The notes beneath the pieces were generated by a model. The model was not told the origin of the DNA. It ran no database searches and saw only the letters and a program-made list of their open reading frames with translations. The translations under genes and the position numbers were made by a program. 64,000 nt of DNA, from contig ML133383.1 in NCBI GenBank assembly GCA_003864495.1, positions 1,137,560 to 1,201,559 of the forward strand, read 5' to 3'. Shown piece after piece: positions 24,159 to 37,589 of this stretch. Position 1 is the stretch's first letter. Every line of letters starts with the position of its first letter. Source of the stretch: Nemopilema nomurai (taxonomy: Eukaryota > Cnidaria > Scyphozoa > Rhizostomeae > Rhizostomatidae).

Positions 24159-27100
24159 AGCATTTTATACCAGTCGTGTTTGGCACTTTGTGGACAGAAG
24201 CCTTCCCCGCCCTGAATGCATCGAAATCCTTCCGACAAAAGTGTGAACGGGGCCTTATTTCCAACTGCTGCTCTTGTTTTTATTATTCGTTAAATGTCAC
24301 TGTCAGTATGAATGTGATTGTCATTTATTCCCACACGTTTGCAGTGTTTCTCTTGCCTTTTCTCAAAAGTAGACATAACAAACCAGGTTTAGTGGAATTA
24401 AAGTCAGAAAAACCGAATCAAAATCAAATCAAATACAAATCCAGATGTTGTTATGCAGAAAATGTTGACGTTTGCACAGTTAGTTATATGTAAATATGTA
24501 TAATTAATACTGTCCATTCGCTGCTTTGTTTTTAAATCTTAAAAAGTAATAAAAAGCAGAGATGATGGATATATGCATTCTAAAATCTTATACAATCGAA
24601 AATTACTTTGTAAGAATGAGCTGATCTAGTGATTGGATGCATTGGTCTATAAGGCCCGCTGGCCCGCGAGAAAACCGCACCTTTTATGTTAAAAACGTTA
24701 ATAACAATATTCATAAAGACAAAAACTACTAATTCATCTATGCAATATCGAGGTGCCATCATAGCGGTTGCTGCCTGAAATTCGAAAAGGAAACAAACAG
24801 AGTCAGGAAAACATTACGGACACACAGCCACTGACCGGAGGAAGATCCTCGAAAAACAATAGAAGCTTCTATGACACACTTAAGCCACGGCCAATTTATA
24901 TTGTTTTGTGAGGAAGAATTGCCTTCTAGGGTATTTTTATCTGGAGGAAGCTTAACAACTTTTTTGGACTCTGGACACAAAACAGATTGGCAGTGTAGTA
25001 ACGCGTGCGCAGAGGCTGTAGTCCCACACACACAGTCACGTGATAAAAGCAATCGGTCCAGGGCTCAGAAATCCTAAGAAATCCCTACATACAAACGCGT
25101 GTTAAAGCAAACGTGATTGTAAACTTTTAGCGAGCATTTCCAAGCAAGACTTCAGTACTTGTATGTTTTGGTTATGTTCTTAGTTTTGTTAACAAAAGTG
25201 CTTTGTTATTAGAGCTTCAAAAAGCAAAACAGTAATCAAAGTTTTTTAACGAACACAGGAGCATTGCTGCATTTCACGCTGCATCAAAACATTGATAAGA
25301 TAGAATTGCGATATTGCTTACTCATATAGACGACTTGCTTAAAAATGCTATAAATGCTTTCGAAGTCTCATTTATGACTTGGCAATTTTGCTTCATCGAG
25401 GAACAATTGCTAAATAGATATTGACTGCGCATGAAAGCAATTGAGCAGCTGAAAACAATTCTCGCGTGCTACGATAGCTAGTTGATGAAACGAGAGTCAT
25501 TAAGCATTTTGCAAATACGGCTGCAACGCGGCTCCCCTTTCTCAGGAATCAAAGTTCCCCTAGAGAGACTGATTCCAACACACCTGCTTGGACTCTTGTC
25601 TGCATAATGGAAAAGTATGTGCTAATATTCTTTACAAAGCCGTGCTGGTATAAAAGAATCGCCCATCTGCGTTATAGAAAAGTGTTCAGATTATGTAAAG
25701 AAGGACGCAACCTGAGCTACAACAGAGGTTTTGAGTGATAAAGATCTTTCGTTTCGATGCTTCTTTCTTAATGCGTGACCTTCTTAAACACCAGGCATCG
25801 TAAAAAGTGCAAGCTTGGTGAAAAGCAAAGATCGTTTCTTGTTGAATAGCTAACCATCTGCATACATATATCCTAGACATATACGAAAGAGCGGAAGTTC
25901 TTTAGCAACCTGTGTTGTTAATAAAGTATAAGTCTCTGGACGAATTATTGTGGAGCGAAAGCGATAGTTATGGACGAATGACGTGTTTACAGAATCTCTG
26001 AAACCAACTCCAACTCAATTAAACACAGCAGTATATACCAGCAGCGAAGCGTAGCAAAATTAGCACAGCGGGAACAGAACGATGTAAACAAAAGGATAAG
26101 ATAAAATCACTACAGTTCTACAAAACATTCCCCAGTTGGGTTTCAAGATTTTCACCGCAATTCATGCTTAATCAGTTCGGTTCTAATGTCGAGAAATGGC
26201 TTTGAGGATTCCCAATAATACCTACAATTCCCTATAATACCTCAACGAGGGAGATTCCCCTGCCCAAACGAATCACGCATTTTCATAGGCCACACTGGAT
26301 TGTCACATGACAGATGGAGTTTTTAACAAAGAATTCATTTAGAATGAAGTTTATACCTAAAGCTTGGAGCAATCAAGAAACGAATTTTATTGCACTTTGA
26401 AAAACGCATCCATTCTTCTCATCAAAACACTCTCTGCAAGTTATTCAACTTTTTATGCTTCTAAGTTTAAAACTTTAAAAGCATTGATTCTTTTCTTTCT
26501 TCTGAGGAAATATGATTGTGGGGATCTATTTCACTTCTTAGAACTTTTCGGAAACTTTTTACTGTTTGAATGCGCAGTCAGTAAACTTTTAGGCAACTAA
26601 GATTTATTTAAGCTATTAGAGAATAACTACAATTTATTGTAAATACCATCAAAATACAGTAGCAGAAACCAAGTAATCAGCAATGACATTGCTTTGAATG
26701 ATGCAATTTACAACGGAATGTCCGTAAACACGCTGGTCGTACACATTCAAAACAAACTTACATAGTGCAAACTGATAAAGCCGATAGGTTTTCGTTCTAC
26801 AAAACAGATATTGAAAAACAAAACAATTACATAACTGCGCTGTGAGTGATACAGAGTTACGATAACATTTCTTGATGTCGCAGAAACTTACCAGCAAGTT
26901 GATGATGTTACGGCATCGTCAACATAGTGCAAGATTACGCATGCATATGTTTGTCTGCAAGTGTTTTCCGCAACCCGAACTGCTAGGTCACCTGCCAGCC
27001 ACATCATCCTTATTATAAACCCTCCATTTGCACATAGATTTCCAAAGAAAGAAAAGATTCTGTCTGTTGTTGGCAAGCCAAAGCAACCGGCTCTTTGAAT

Positions 27101-27284
27101 CGATTACGTAAGAGATATGTTGCAATGGGAGAAGATCGTGAAAACTGGTACAGCTTCACTAATAACTGTGGAAATTCAAGAAATGTGCTACAAGTTCGCT
27201 CGAGTTTCACAACAATAGCATCAACTGCATTCTTGTAGAATAATTGTTTTTTCTCATCTCGAGGCCAGAGTTACCCGAGTTCGA
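24159..27284. other. Non-coding stretch, no gene recognised
   Basis: Only short overlapping open frames on both strands, the longest about 110 codons at 24155-24493. None has a recognisable domain or clear exon borders. Confidence 0.4.
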
Positions 27285-27482
27285 AAGCTACAGAAGTGCC
27301 AACAGGAGCCACAGAAGTACCAACAGGAGCCACAGAAGTGCCAACAGGAGCTACAGAAGTGCCAACAGGAGCCACAGAAGTACCAACAGGTGCCACAGAA
27401 GTGCCAACAGGGCCACAGAAGTGCCAACAGGAGCTACAGAAGTACCAACAGGAGCCACAGAAGTGCCAACAGGAGCCAGAAG
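27285..27482. repeat. 21-bp minisatellite
   Basis: About nine tandem copies of a 21-bp unit, ACAGGAGCCACAGAAGTGCC with variants (TACC for TGCC, GCTAC for GCCAC) and one shortened copy near 27410. In one plus frame it reads as (GATEVPT)n. The shortened unit breaks that frame, and no flanking exon was recognised, so translation is unproven. Confidence 0.9.
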
Positions 27483-29238
27483 TCTGGTTCTTACCAAAAA
27501 ATCAATGCTAGTCAAGTTACAATCCATTCGCCCAGCCGTAAGCTATCTTTGTCATCCTTGCAGAGTATGTAGCCCAAACATGATTTTTGCACCCCTATGC
27601 TTAATGATAGCGATGTGACTAATTTTGATTCCGAATACTGAAATCAAGGGGCAAATTTATTCTCACTTCCAATTTCGCGTTTCGCATTAATTCACATTTT
27701 TGGTTACTCAAGAGACTAGATGCTAGGTTTTACGCTATTTTTAAGAAACAACTTAGGTCATGTACCACAGGATAGTTGCATTCAAAGTTATCGCAGCCTC
27801 AAAACGAGAATCCTAGATTCATTATCCTAGATTATTTTGCTAACTTGCACTACTCCATTGCCAGACGTTACCAAAACGCACTCACGAGCTTTAATTCTCT
27901 TCTCTAAAACACATAAAGCACATGGGCTGAAAAACCTTTTTTGATAAAGAGTAGCGAAATTGGCAATGCAACAGAAAATATAATATAATGAAAATATAAA
28001 AATATAGTGACAATATTTATAAATTAACAAATAAAACTCTTTTCAATTCACGATAGTTGCTCTGCCCATCCTAGGTAAACGATAGTCGTTGATACTATCT
28101 GCTGTCTTTTTGAGGACTACCAATACTTTCCTGTTCAGTCTTTGTATTGCGTAATCACTACATTTGTCGTCACAACAGGTGTGTCGTAGAAATTTAGAAA
28201 TCCTTTGGAAAACTATTTGCAGTTTGCGAGTCCTATTATCAACAGTTGTCGGAATCTCAACTGGAAAGTCTGAGTTGTAGACTTAATAAATCATAAATCG
28301 AATCATAAGCACATTCGTCGACGTCCAGTGATTGCTCTGCTAACAAGAGTAACCTGACTAGAAATTAGAAATACGTGAGGAATTCAGGCTCTTTCAAATT
28401 TAACTGTATTAATTCCAAGTCTTTTGTTGCCGCTCTTGCAAAGTAGAAACATGGCCTACCAAAATCATGTCATGTGTTTGCATGAAATTGTTTTGCATAA
28501 CAAAGACGCTAAAGTGTTACAGAAAATAGCTGTAAAGTCTACGCAGCCATGTTTTATATTGTTCATAAAACTTCATTTATCTTAATACTTTTCATTTATT
28601 CATACTATTTAAACAACTATTCTTGCGAAGCAATTATTTGCTGATGCAATTAAATCATCTTCGCTCAGAATATGATAATTAGACTTTAAAACTGGAAAGT
28701 ATATTTGGAGAGGTGGCGACTGAATTTTCAAGAATTGAAATTTTTGATCATGTTTTTTCTTCATTACTCGAACAACAAATCTGATCACGAGGGTGAGAGA
28801 GATCCAGAAAAGGCTTGCACGAAGTTTCCAAATTCTTTGAAAAGACCACTGAGGACGGATAAGAATTTGAACTCATTTCCTCTGGACCCCTATGTTGGGA
28901 ACTAAGTTTTTGAAAGGTCTACCAGTGTTTGGCAGGTGAGAAGCTGAATACTTTTCTAACTATGCATAGACTAAAAGCCTTCGAAACATGTGGCTGATAG
29001 TTAGAAACTCCCACAATAAGGATGAACTTTGACCTAGATGCACAAGCTTTCGCGGCGTATGCTGGCCATTCTACTCTGAATCAGCTGATGACGCGGTGTA
29101 CAACGTGACACATGACATAGATCATGAACTGCAATAAAACGTAGCTTCTGACATGACTTACAACGCGTTCCGCCAACTGATAAGAAGCGTGTGTTTACTG
29201 ATATGCTGCAATGTGTGTTTTCTGATAAGCTTTACGAT
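27483..29238. other. Non-coding stretch, no gene recognised
   Basis: Short open frames only, no recognised domain, no RNA gene, no strong repeat. Confidence 0.4.
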
Positions 29239-29530
29239 GCGGTCTCTGAAATTGTTTTTGACGCAGTTCGGGCGTGATGTTCTACACGGTGTCTGACATT
29301 CGATGCAGGTTCTTACGTGACATAAGTTGCGGTTTCCGATCTGACTTTCGACGCAGACTCAGACATGACATACTTTTCAGTATCCGATCTGACATTCGAC
29401 GCAGTCTCAGACATGACATACAATTCAGCTTCCGATCTGACTTTCGACGCAGATTCGGACGCGACATACGACAATGTCTCCGATGCGATTTTCGACGCAG
29501 TTCCCGACGTGATAAATTGCGGTTTACGGT
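29239..29530. repeat. 24-bp diverged minisatellite
   Basis: Diverged tandem repeats of about 24 bp built on (T)CCGATCTGACTTTCGACGCAG alternating with (T)CAGACATGACATAC. In one plus frame (29365-29550) it reads SDLTFDAV SDMTYNSA SDLTFDAD SDATYDNV, an eight-residue periodicity with conserved S-D, and it is also open on the minus strand. Repeat identity is lower at the left end. Confidence 0.8.
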
Positions 29531-30715
29531 GTAACTTAGCGGACACTTGAAAATGTCGTCACAGGCCCAGAAGTCGGGCAAAAACACAAACGGACAACAA
29601 ATTATCATACCGACTTATAAATACCATTAACACATCGCAATGATTCTTGAAACTTCAATAGCGCAAATGTGAACACAAGACTTCAGACATAAAGAAGAAC
29701 ATATTGCTTCCTGTAGCACCGATACAGGCAAGCCTTGAGTGGCAGTCAAGGTGCCACGCTAAAGGGATGTTCGGATCTCTGACGTCATACAAAACGCTAA
29801 GCTACGAAGTTTCATCCCGAAGTTGCAGCCATATTAAAATGGAGAATAAAAACAGAGTACAAAGCAAAAAAATTGGCAAATTACGCACTCCGGATATCGA
29901 ATTGAGATGAACTTTTCTATCCTGAGATTTTTTGTCAAACAGGCTTTCACAACTGAGACCCTCGTGTCGGCTCACCCATTATTCATCAGATTGGAAAACA
30001 CAAATTCATCTATTACAATAGGTAAAAAACAAATCGCCAAGCTCCATTACCGTCATATAGCATTAATGAGCCAAAATAATCGTTACTCTATGTATATTCA
30101 TGCAACTTCGTGGTCTTTATTTGCGAATTTGCGAAATACGTCGTTTATGACGGAGGTCGACCGTGAAAAATCCGTCAAAGTTGCCACTTCCAGTTCTTTT
30201 GTCGTGAACGATTTAAAAAGCCCATGACGACAGCATCACTCGAAAATCGCCAATATTTTCGTCATATCACTTCTAGAATATAGCATGCAAAATAAAGTTT
30301 CGGTGATTTCTTGCCATTCTGAAGTTCTGCACTCATCATATTTCATACGTTTTAACATGAATACACGATCTCATCATATTCCAACTTTAATCACAGACTT
30401 GCCGAAAAAACATGTGACATGAAAAAAACACAAAAATCTTTTCGCACAAAACTTCTCTAGCATGATTTTATGAATAAACTATGAACAGAATGGATCGGAA
30501 TGGAAAGCATGAAAGAGGTGAAAAATGAAATGAGCAGACTCACAAGCGTGCTTCGTGAACTGTATCCGTCAATAGAGAAGGCTGTGATATCTAGCGTCTA
30601 GCACAAAGATCAAACAGCACCTGTGCAGAACAGTAGAACTGCCGCACAACAATATGATTAGCATAACAATAAGCCATAACTTAGAACAGTGTCTTGTACA
30701 GCGGCCGTTAAAATA
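29531..30715. other. Non-coding stretch, no gene recognised
   Basis: A 106-codon plus-strand open frame (29907-30227) has no recognisable domain. Nothing else is supported. Confidence 0.35.
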
Positions 30716-31345
30716 CGTGCAGAAGTTAAGGTGGACATGGAAGTGTTCAGATGTAAAAATCAAGGCTTTAGCTCTAGAATTGAGATGGACATATAGCTCT
30801 AAAGTTGAGGAGGACATGGAAGTGTTCAGATGCAAACATCAAGGCTTTAGCACTGAAGTTGAGGTGGACATGGAAGTGTTCAGATGCAAACATCAAGGCT
30901 TTAGCACTGAAGTTGAGGTGGACATGGAAGTGTTCAGATGTAAAAATCAAGGCTTTAGCTCTAGAATTGAGATGGACATATAGCTCTAAAGTTGAGGAGG
31001 ACATGGAAGTGTTCAGATGCAAACATCAAGGCTTTAGCTCTGAAGTTGAGGTGGACATGGAAGTGTTCAGATGCAAACATCAAAGCTTTAGCACTGAAGT
31101 TGAGGTGGACATGTAAGTGTTCAGATGCAAACATCAAAGCTTTAGCACTGAAGTTGAGGTGGACATGTAAGTGTTCAGATGCAAACATCAAAGCTCTAGC
31201 TCTAGAATTGTAATGGACATATAGCTCTAAAGTTGAGGAGGACATGTAAGAGTTCAGATGAACGGAAACATCAAAGCTTTAGCTCTAAAGTTGAGGTGGA
31301 CATGTCAATGTTCAGATGCAAACATCAAAGCTTTAGCTCCGATTG
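30716..31345. repeat. 54-bp minisatellite with a higher-order 187-bp period
   Basis: Tandem units of 54 bp (AAGTTGAGGTGGACATGGAA, then GTGTTCAGATGCAAACATCA, then AGGCTTTAGCACTG). After groups of units a 25-bp block (TCTAGAATTGAGATGGACAT) intervenes, giving a 187-bp higher-order period: the segment near 30774 reappears at 30961. Several frames on both strands are open across it because 54 is a multiple of three. The right end is more diverged. Confidence 0.93.
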
Positions 31346-34300
31346 TGGCACAGAGACTGCTGTTGCTTGTGGAGTTTATCCGATGGCTTTTGATTAGCTA
31401 AGATGGCACAGTGGTTGACACATCGTGAGGTGGTGGAGGAGAATTCGTAAGAAGATTACCAAACATGATCACTAGAGCATTCACTTTTTCCCACATTAAA
31501 GAGACGCTGTAGACTTATGCTTGGGATTATCGCTTCTTCCATTCAAAAGATACGAGGCTGCATTTCCCCTAATGGTTCAATTTTATGAAAAAGATCAAAG
31601 TGGTGCTTTGACAGAAGTTAAAGTTGTATACAAAATTGTTGGGTGTGAGATACGCAGCTATAAATGCATACAATTGTGTGCTTCATTTTAACCTTACTGA
31701 TAATTACGCAGAAAGACTGCAGTTCTTTGATTATTATTCCAAAATCAATCGAATTATCACTTATGGCATAAAGGGCGTGGTGGTTCCGAGTTGCTCCTCT
31801 AGGCTTCACGGGCTCATCAGTTGCCAATCGTATTTAGACTTGTGAAGCACAGAATAGCAACTTAAAGCCAATCTGCTTATTTGTAAGACAAGGCACTCTT
31901 TGAGCAATCAAGAGCAAACCCTTCCAGCTAATGATTCCATTGACTATATTAGCCAGTAACAGTTGTTCAGCGTCCTCTGTATTAGCCAACGTTTTCATCT
32001 TTTCATTCTCTGATGGATTATTCTCATGGCCAAAGTGTCTATATGGCTGTAAAAAGCCCGGCCGTAAACAGAAAACATCGACCTATAAGGCACAATTATT
32101 GTCACGAAAATGTGGTGAGAAAAACAGGAAGAAAGTGATCAATATCAGACTCACCATTAAGGAATGCCGTACCCATACTGTACATCAGCAAGCATTCTGC
32201 TTTACCGCAGGAAGCGATCTTGGGTCCATTACTATTCATTTGCTCCTCGGCTATCATCAAAATAACAAACGCAGCCCTGACCAGAAGATTATTTTGTGTT
32301 TACATAATGTGTTGATAATTTCGCTGCAGCTGAGGTGTAATTGATTGAGCAGACATTTTCCGCAGCAATTTCAGATTATGTCATAGCAGGATTAGCTTTC
32401 ATCCAGAAAAATCATCCATCAAAGACTTAAAAACCAAATGTTAAATAATTTACCCAAAAACGTGATAATTAAATCCCTTTTGGCAATCGATCGATTTTTT
32501 TTTCACCCATTTATCGGCTTTTTGGATTTTTAGATGGTCTTCGACTTTTTTAGAAGGCTTGCGGTATTTCTAACTTTTCGTCTAATTAAACTGGATACTG
32601 CCGTTTCGACATCAGTTCTTTTAATTTTCCTCTATGCTTTGTAAAGACACAATCTACTTCAGACAGAAAACATTGAAGATTTCTGCAAAGTTCACCAAAG
32701 GAAAGTTGATTTCTTTCTGCTAGTCGTATAGCATTATCCTCTATTGGGTTGGGATGCTTAGTTATTATAAGAAAAAGAAGCAAAGTAATGCATTCTCACC
32801 AAACCAATAAAGGCTTCCATAGGTGTTTATTGAGTGTCTGTCTCAAAAACTGGGTGTGCTTTGATGAAATAAGCTTAGAAATGCTTAGAGCACCTTTTAC
32901 TCTGAAAGCTTGCTGAAGCAAGCTTACTTGCTTTACTGAGAAAAGCTTGAAAACGTATATCCATATATATATACCAGAACAAGAATAGTAGGACGTCCAA
33001 AGCCATGCACGATATTGTCAAAAGGGGTCTAACTAGAAAATTTTGGAACAAACTCCAAAATAGAGGTTGGCATCACACCTGTGTTTTGTCATCATTTGGG
33101 CCATGTGGTATATACTAGGGCAATTATTATCGTTACAAAATTATCCACAAGCTGTTTATTTATATGCCTTATATGTTCGAAGCAAGTGAAATAAACATTG
33201 CTTCAAGAAGATCGATATGCGATGCAGGGTGGTCCGCATTTTACTGAAGCAGAACTAGTGCATGATGTCAGCGCCACAAAGTGAAAGAGACCTTTAACGC
33301 ACTACCAATCAATACGCCCTTACTGAGTTCATGTGATGTGACGGTTTGGGTAACTGGTAAAACCTGTTTAATAAACAAGTTTAAACCTGTTAAAGAGTGA
33401 AATACTTAACGGTGTCCTGCAACACTGTTTGCGGAACCTTAATTGAAAACCAAAGGTACAGAAGTGAGACAGTCGTTTGGGTATTTTTGAAAATAACTGT
33501 GGATAAGACACGGGAAATGTCACAGAATTTCCTAAAACACCAGCATGAAAAGTGAGCCACTGTTATTTTCATGTGCCAAAGGGAGCAGAGAAACAGGATT
33601 TTCGATAAAGACTCTCGCCTTATAAACAGCTGCTGTTAGCAAAGATGCTTATAGCAAGGCAAGGCGCACGCACTTTAACAAGAACGGAGGACCGCCAGAG
33701 CACAGGGATATTTAGAAGTTAGTTGCTGCCTCTTTAAAATTCATTATCGCTGCCAGGTGCTCACCACTCGCTAGCATTTGAAATATTGATGAAATAATTC
33801 GCGTGACAGAAAATAACATTATATCCAACGTTGCAACAAAACAGTAAACACGTCAGAGGCGAGTTAACCTCGTAGTTTGCAGCTAGCACGCACACATTTG
33901 AATCTGATCAGAGCTTAAAGCACTAATCATCAGCGAATGAACAACTTATCGCGGCCTTTCTCACGTGGTACAAAAAACCACAGAAAGACGAGAAATTATA
34001 CACGCAATTGGTTTGTCTTCAGTCTTCCATGCCTCGTTCACGCACTGTTGCAGATGTTCAATATTAAAAAATAATGAAGAAAGTTTTCTTGTGTGTTTTA
34101 GAAATAAAAAACGCCTCCAGTAAGCGAGCGTTCTTGGTGAAGCAATGGTGATTCTGATGCTACTTGTGTGGATTGCTATTGATTTTTATCATGGGTAGTG
34201 TAGGTTAATGATTAACAGTGATAAAGTCAAAAATATGATGGTGATTCTGATGATAGCCAATCTTTGTTATGGTTGTGGCAATCATAGGGTTCTAATGTTG

Positions 34301-36254
34301 GCTGACTTTGATTATGATTGTGATCAGGGTGATCAGTGATTAATCATGTTGGTCATGATTATGATGACGATTCAATGATTGATCGGTATTAGTATCAAGA
34401 ACGAAAATCCAAGAGGTTAATGCCTTAAAGTTGTGTAATTTCTCATTCGCTCCAATTTCACAAAAATTTAAAATTTCTGCCCGTTGTAGATGACGTAAAG
34501 ACGGTGTTGGGAAAGTTTATCAAAAAAAGGCGGAAGAAAGAATTTCAAACAATTTACCTTCTTTATCCGAGAGTCATGGAACAGCGAGTTATTTTTTTGG
34601 GTCCGTTAAAATTCACCTAGAAAGACAATACATGGTAATGACTAAGAGGAAATGATCCTCCAGAGAGGCTTGTTGATAATAACACCTGCAAAGCAAAAGG
34701 CAAATACCGGAAAACAAGGCAGGTGTATCAATTATGCAGCCAAGCCTGTTATTTTTATCCTTCCCTGCAAAACACTTGGAGTATTTGTTTAACAATGTCC
34801 AATATTTGCCGTAAAGAGATCTTGATATTCAATCCGTAAGTGTCAGGAGATCTTTCATCTCGTCCTGGTGGAATGAAGCTTGAAAGCTTGGCAATACGAG
34901 GATCCAATATAAAAAACAGCAATTTGATAGAAGTGGTTTTAATGGTGCAGTACTGACGATATAGAGTCTTAATTATGGTATCAATACAATGTATCTAGGC
35001 TGATAGTGCCCCCCCCCCCCTACCCTTAAAAATCGTTCTATTTCGAATGGGGAGTCGTTGACGTAACTTGACTTCAATAATTTCAAAAACAATGGCAAAA
35101 TTAACTAAAAAATTTCAAGCATACATGTCCTATTTTTTGTTAGTTTTTTGACAAAAAGGTACCTTTAACACAGAAGAAGCATTAATTAGGAAATGTCCTC
35201 CTATGAAAACTAATAATAGACTGCCTTGTCATGTAAAGTAGAAATAGGAAATATAATTGGGGAAGAGAGAGCTGCCGCAAAGAAAATATAAATTGAAAAG
35301 GAAGAAGTACAGATCGAACGCTAAAAGATGACGTCATAAACCTGTAATACTACTAAGAATGGAATGCAAGGCAAGAGACAGAATAAAAAACAACCTAAGA
35401 TGAAGTCAACTGGATTTTCAACCAGCGAAAAATACATACTACTTACAATAATATTCTTTACAGTAGGCAGACATCTTCAAAAAGCTCCTTTACCCCCACC
35501 TTGGGCCAATGACCAGTGAAAAAATGCTATTTAGCTTAATTGATTGACGTAAGAACTCACACAATCCATACAGCTGCAGCTATTAAGATCAGAAGACATT
35601 CGTCAACATATTGTGTCTACTGCATCGTTGCCAGATACCAACAGTAGTGTTCCTGTCTTTTATAGGCACGGCACTCAAAGCTAGGTGCACTCAACACGCC
35701 AAAAGTCTTTCACTTGATCACGTTTTCTGATTTATATGTGCTACTTATATGTGTTTTTCCCGTTATCAATTTGCTTTATCTGTGTATAGTTCTATGCCGC
35801 TTGGTCGTGCAAAAACTCAATTTTTCCTTCGTAGAAATGGCGTTGAAGATACTCAAGTGGTCAGGTCATGGTTATCTAAAATCAGATCGAGCATCTCAGA
35901 TCTTTTTAACTGTAATTCTGATTAATGTTTTACTTTCTTTCTTCTTGTGAATTGGATGTAGCTGGGATGTGACCTGACGACTAGCAATTGTGATGGTTTG
36001 AGTTTGGAGACAAGTACCGAGTTGATTTCTATCAGAGAACATGTTGATAAATGGTTCTTGTTCTGATCGATTTTCACTTCGAAAGAATTTAAACAATTTT
36101 ATGAAATGATGAGTTTTGAAACAGACCAACAGCAACAGATTCCGTCCATTGATAATAAATACGAGCCAGAGCTATTTTCAAGTTGGTAATTCGTCAACAA
36201 TTGGAATCCGATTAACTCAAGGACGCCAAGGGCTCAGGGACAACAAGGGTTTGG
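31346..36254. other. Long gene-poor stretch
   Basis: No gene recognised. A minus-strand open frame ending at 32586 (NPIEDNAIRLAERNQLSFGE...) looks protein-like but has no identifiable domain or confirmed acceptor. A run of 12 C occurs at 35009-35020, and a GAT/ATG-rich degenerate stretch at 34140-34390. Confidence 0.4.
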
Positions 36255-36505
36255 GTGCCAAGAACTGGGGGCGCCAAGGGCTTGGAGCGCAAAGGTTGAA
36301 ACCGCCCTTGTGAATCTATAAGTGACTTTGGAAACACAGGAATCTTCCAGCAAATTTTTATGGAAACCTTACAGAAGTCTTCCAAAAACTTGTTGGGGGC
36401 ACCAAGGATTGGGGGAGCAAAGGGCTTGGGACACAAAGGTTGAAACCTCCCTTGTGAATTTATAAAGTGACTTTTGAAACGCAAAAATCTTCCAGCAAGT
36501 TGTTA
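36255..36505. repeat. Tandem duplication of about 145 bp
   Basis: A block containing GCAAAGGTTGAAACCGCCC and GAATCTATAAGTGACTTT near 36289-36330 is repeated about 145 bp later (near 36434-36475) with a few substitutions. The preceding GGGCGCCAAGGGCTTGG words are repeated as well. Confidence 0.8.
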
Positions 36506-37589
36506 TGGAAACAAATATTTAGGGACCTTCCTTTCAAGGCACATGTGCGGGATGAATACTAAATAGGGTGATCACCGAAAATCGCTCAGCAATGTAAATG
36601 TTTAGAGGCAATTTAAAATTGTTTCTAGCTTGGATAGAAGACTGCATAGTAACAGTTTTGCGACTCTGTCGTCTATCGGTTTGAACCTGTTGCTGATAGC
36701 AGCTTTTAGAGAGAAAGTACTACCTTAGGGATTTCTCCAAGTGGTGATTTCCTTGCCACGTAATGCAAAACCATATAGAATAGTGTCACGCAAAATTTAA
36801 CAAAGGCAGATTTAAGTGCTATCGAAACATAGATTGCATGCTGCGTTTATGCAATTTCAAACAGGGATACCTGTATGAAATTCTTCCAAATAACAGCTTG
36901 CATCTATTCTTGCATCTACCAATACACTATTCATTAATAAATTATGCCAGTAGTTTAATGAGAGTAGGCGGGCCCGGACAAAAAATACAAATAAAGAGGC
37001 GCAAATTTTGAAACAATACTGTCAATGCCTTTGTTGATTTATCCAACACTTCCCAAATTTAATCATTATGTCATCTTGTTTACTATATGATATTAAGGGT
37101 GCATGAAACGCCGGAACGAGACAGCTTTGCAAAAACAACTGAGCCAGACATTTGTGGTTATTCGAAAAAGAGGCGCCTTTTAGCTAGGATGAAATCGAGA
37201 TCAAAAAAAGCAAAGAGGCCAGAAGGATCCAGTACAATGAAGCGAATGCAAAAATCTTGTCATTAAATAACTGAAGTTTTTCTAGCCTTTTTTTAGAGAC
37301 TACTTTTTAGTGGCTACTTCAACAACTTTGAAAGTCTGCATCGACAACAAGCTCCCACAGGAATGCAGTTGAGGGCCTAAAGCATTGCATCGTTGCTTCC
37401 ACTGCCAGCGGGTACTGTCTGCATCCAGTATGAAGTGGCATTTCAAGGTGCATCCGCTTAAGCAAAGCACAGCAAGCATTAATAATGGCAGCACGCATTA
37501 ACACGATTACGTCATCAAGCCAACAGCATTGCTAAGCGTTTCTTTGACAGCCGAACAAGAAAGCATCTACGCAAATTGCTGCATAGGGC
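36506..37589. other. Region 3' of dehydrogenase copy A
   Basis: No gene recognised. It should include the 3' UTR and polyadenylation site of the minus-strand dehydrogenase ending at 37590. Confidence 0.4.

Noticed and set aside
30569..31245. Several repeat-encoded open frames on both strands
   Set aside because: Multiple frames stay open because the unit is 54 bp with few stops; no splice sites or flanking domains support any of them.
32586..32783. Minus-strand open frame NPIEDNAIRLAERNQLSFGE
   Set aside because: It looks protein-like, but no acceptor, neighbouring exon or family could be established.
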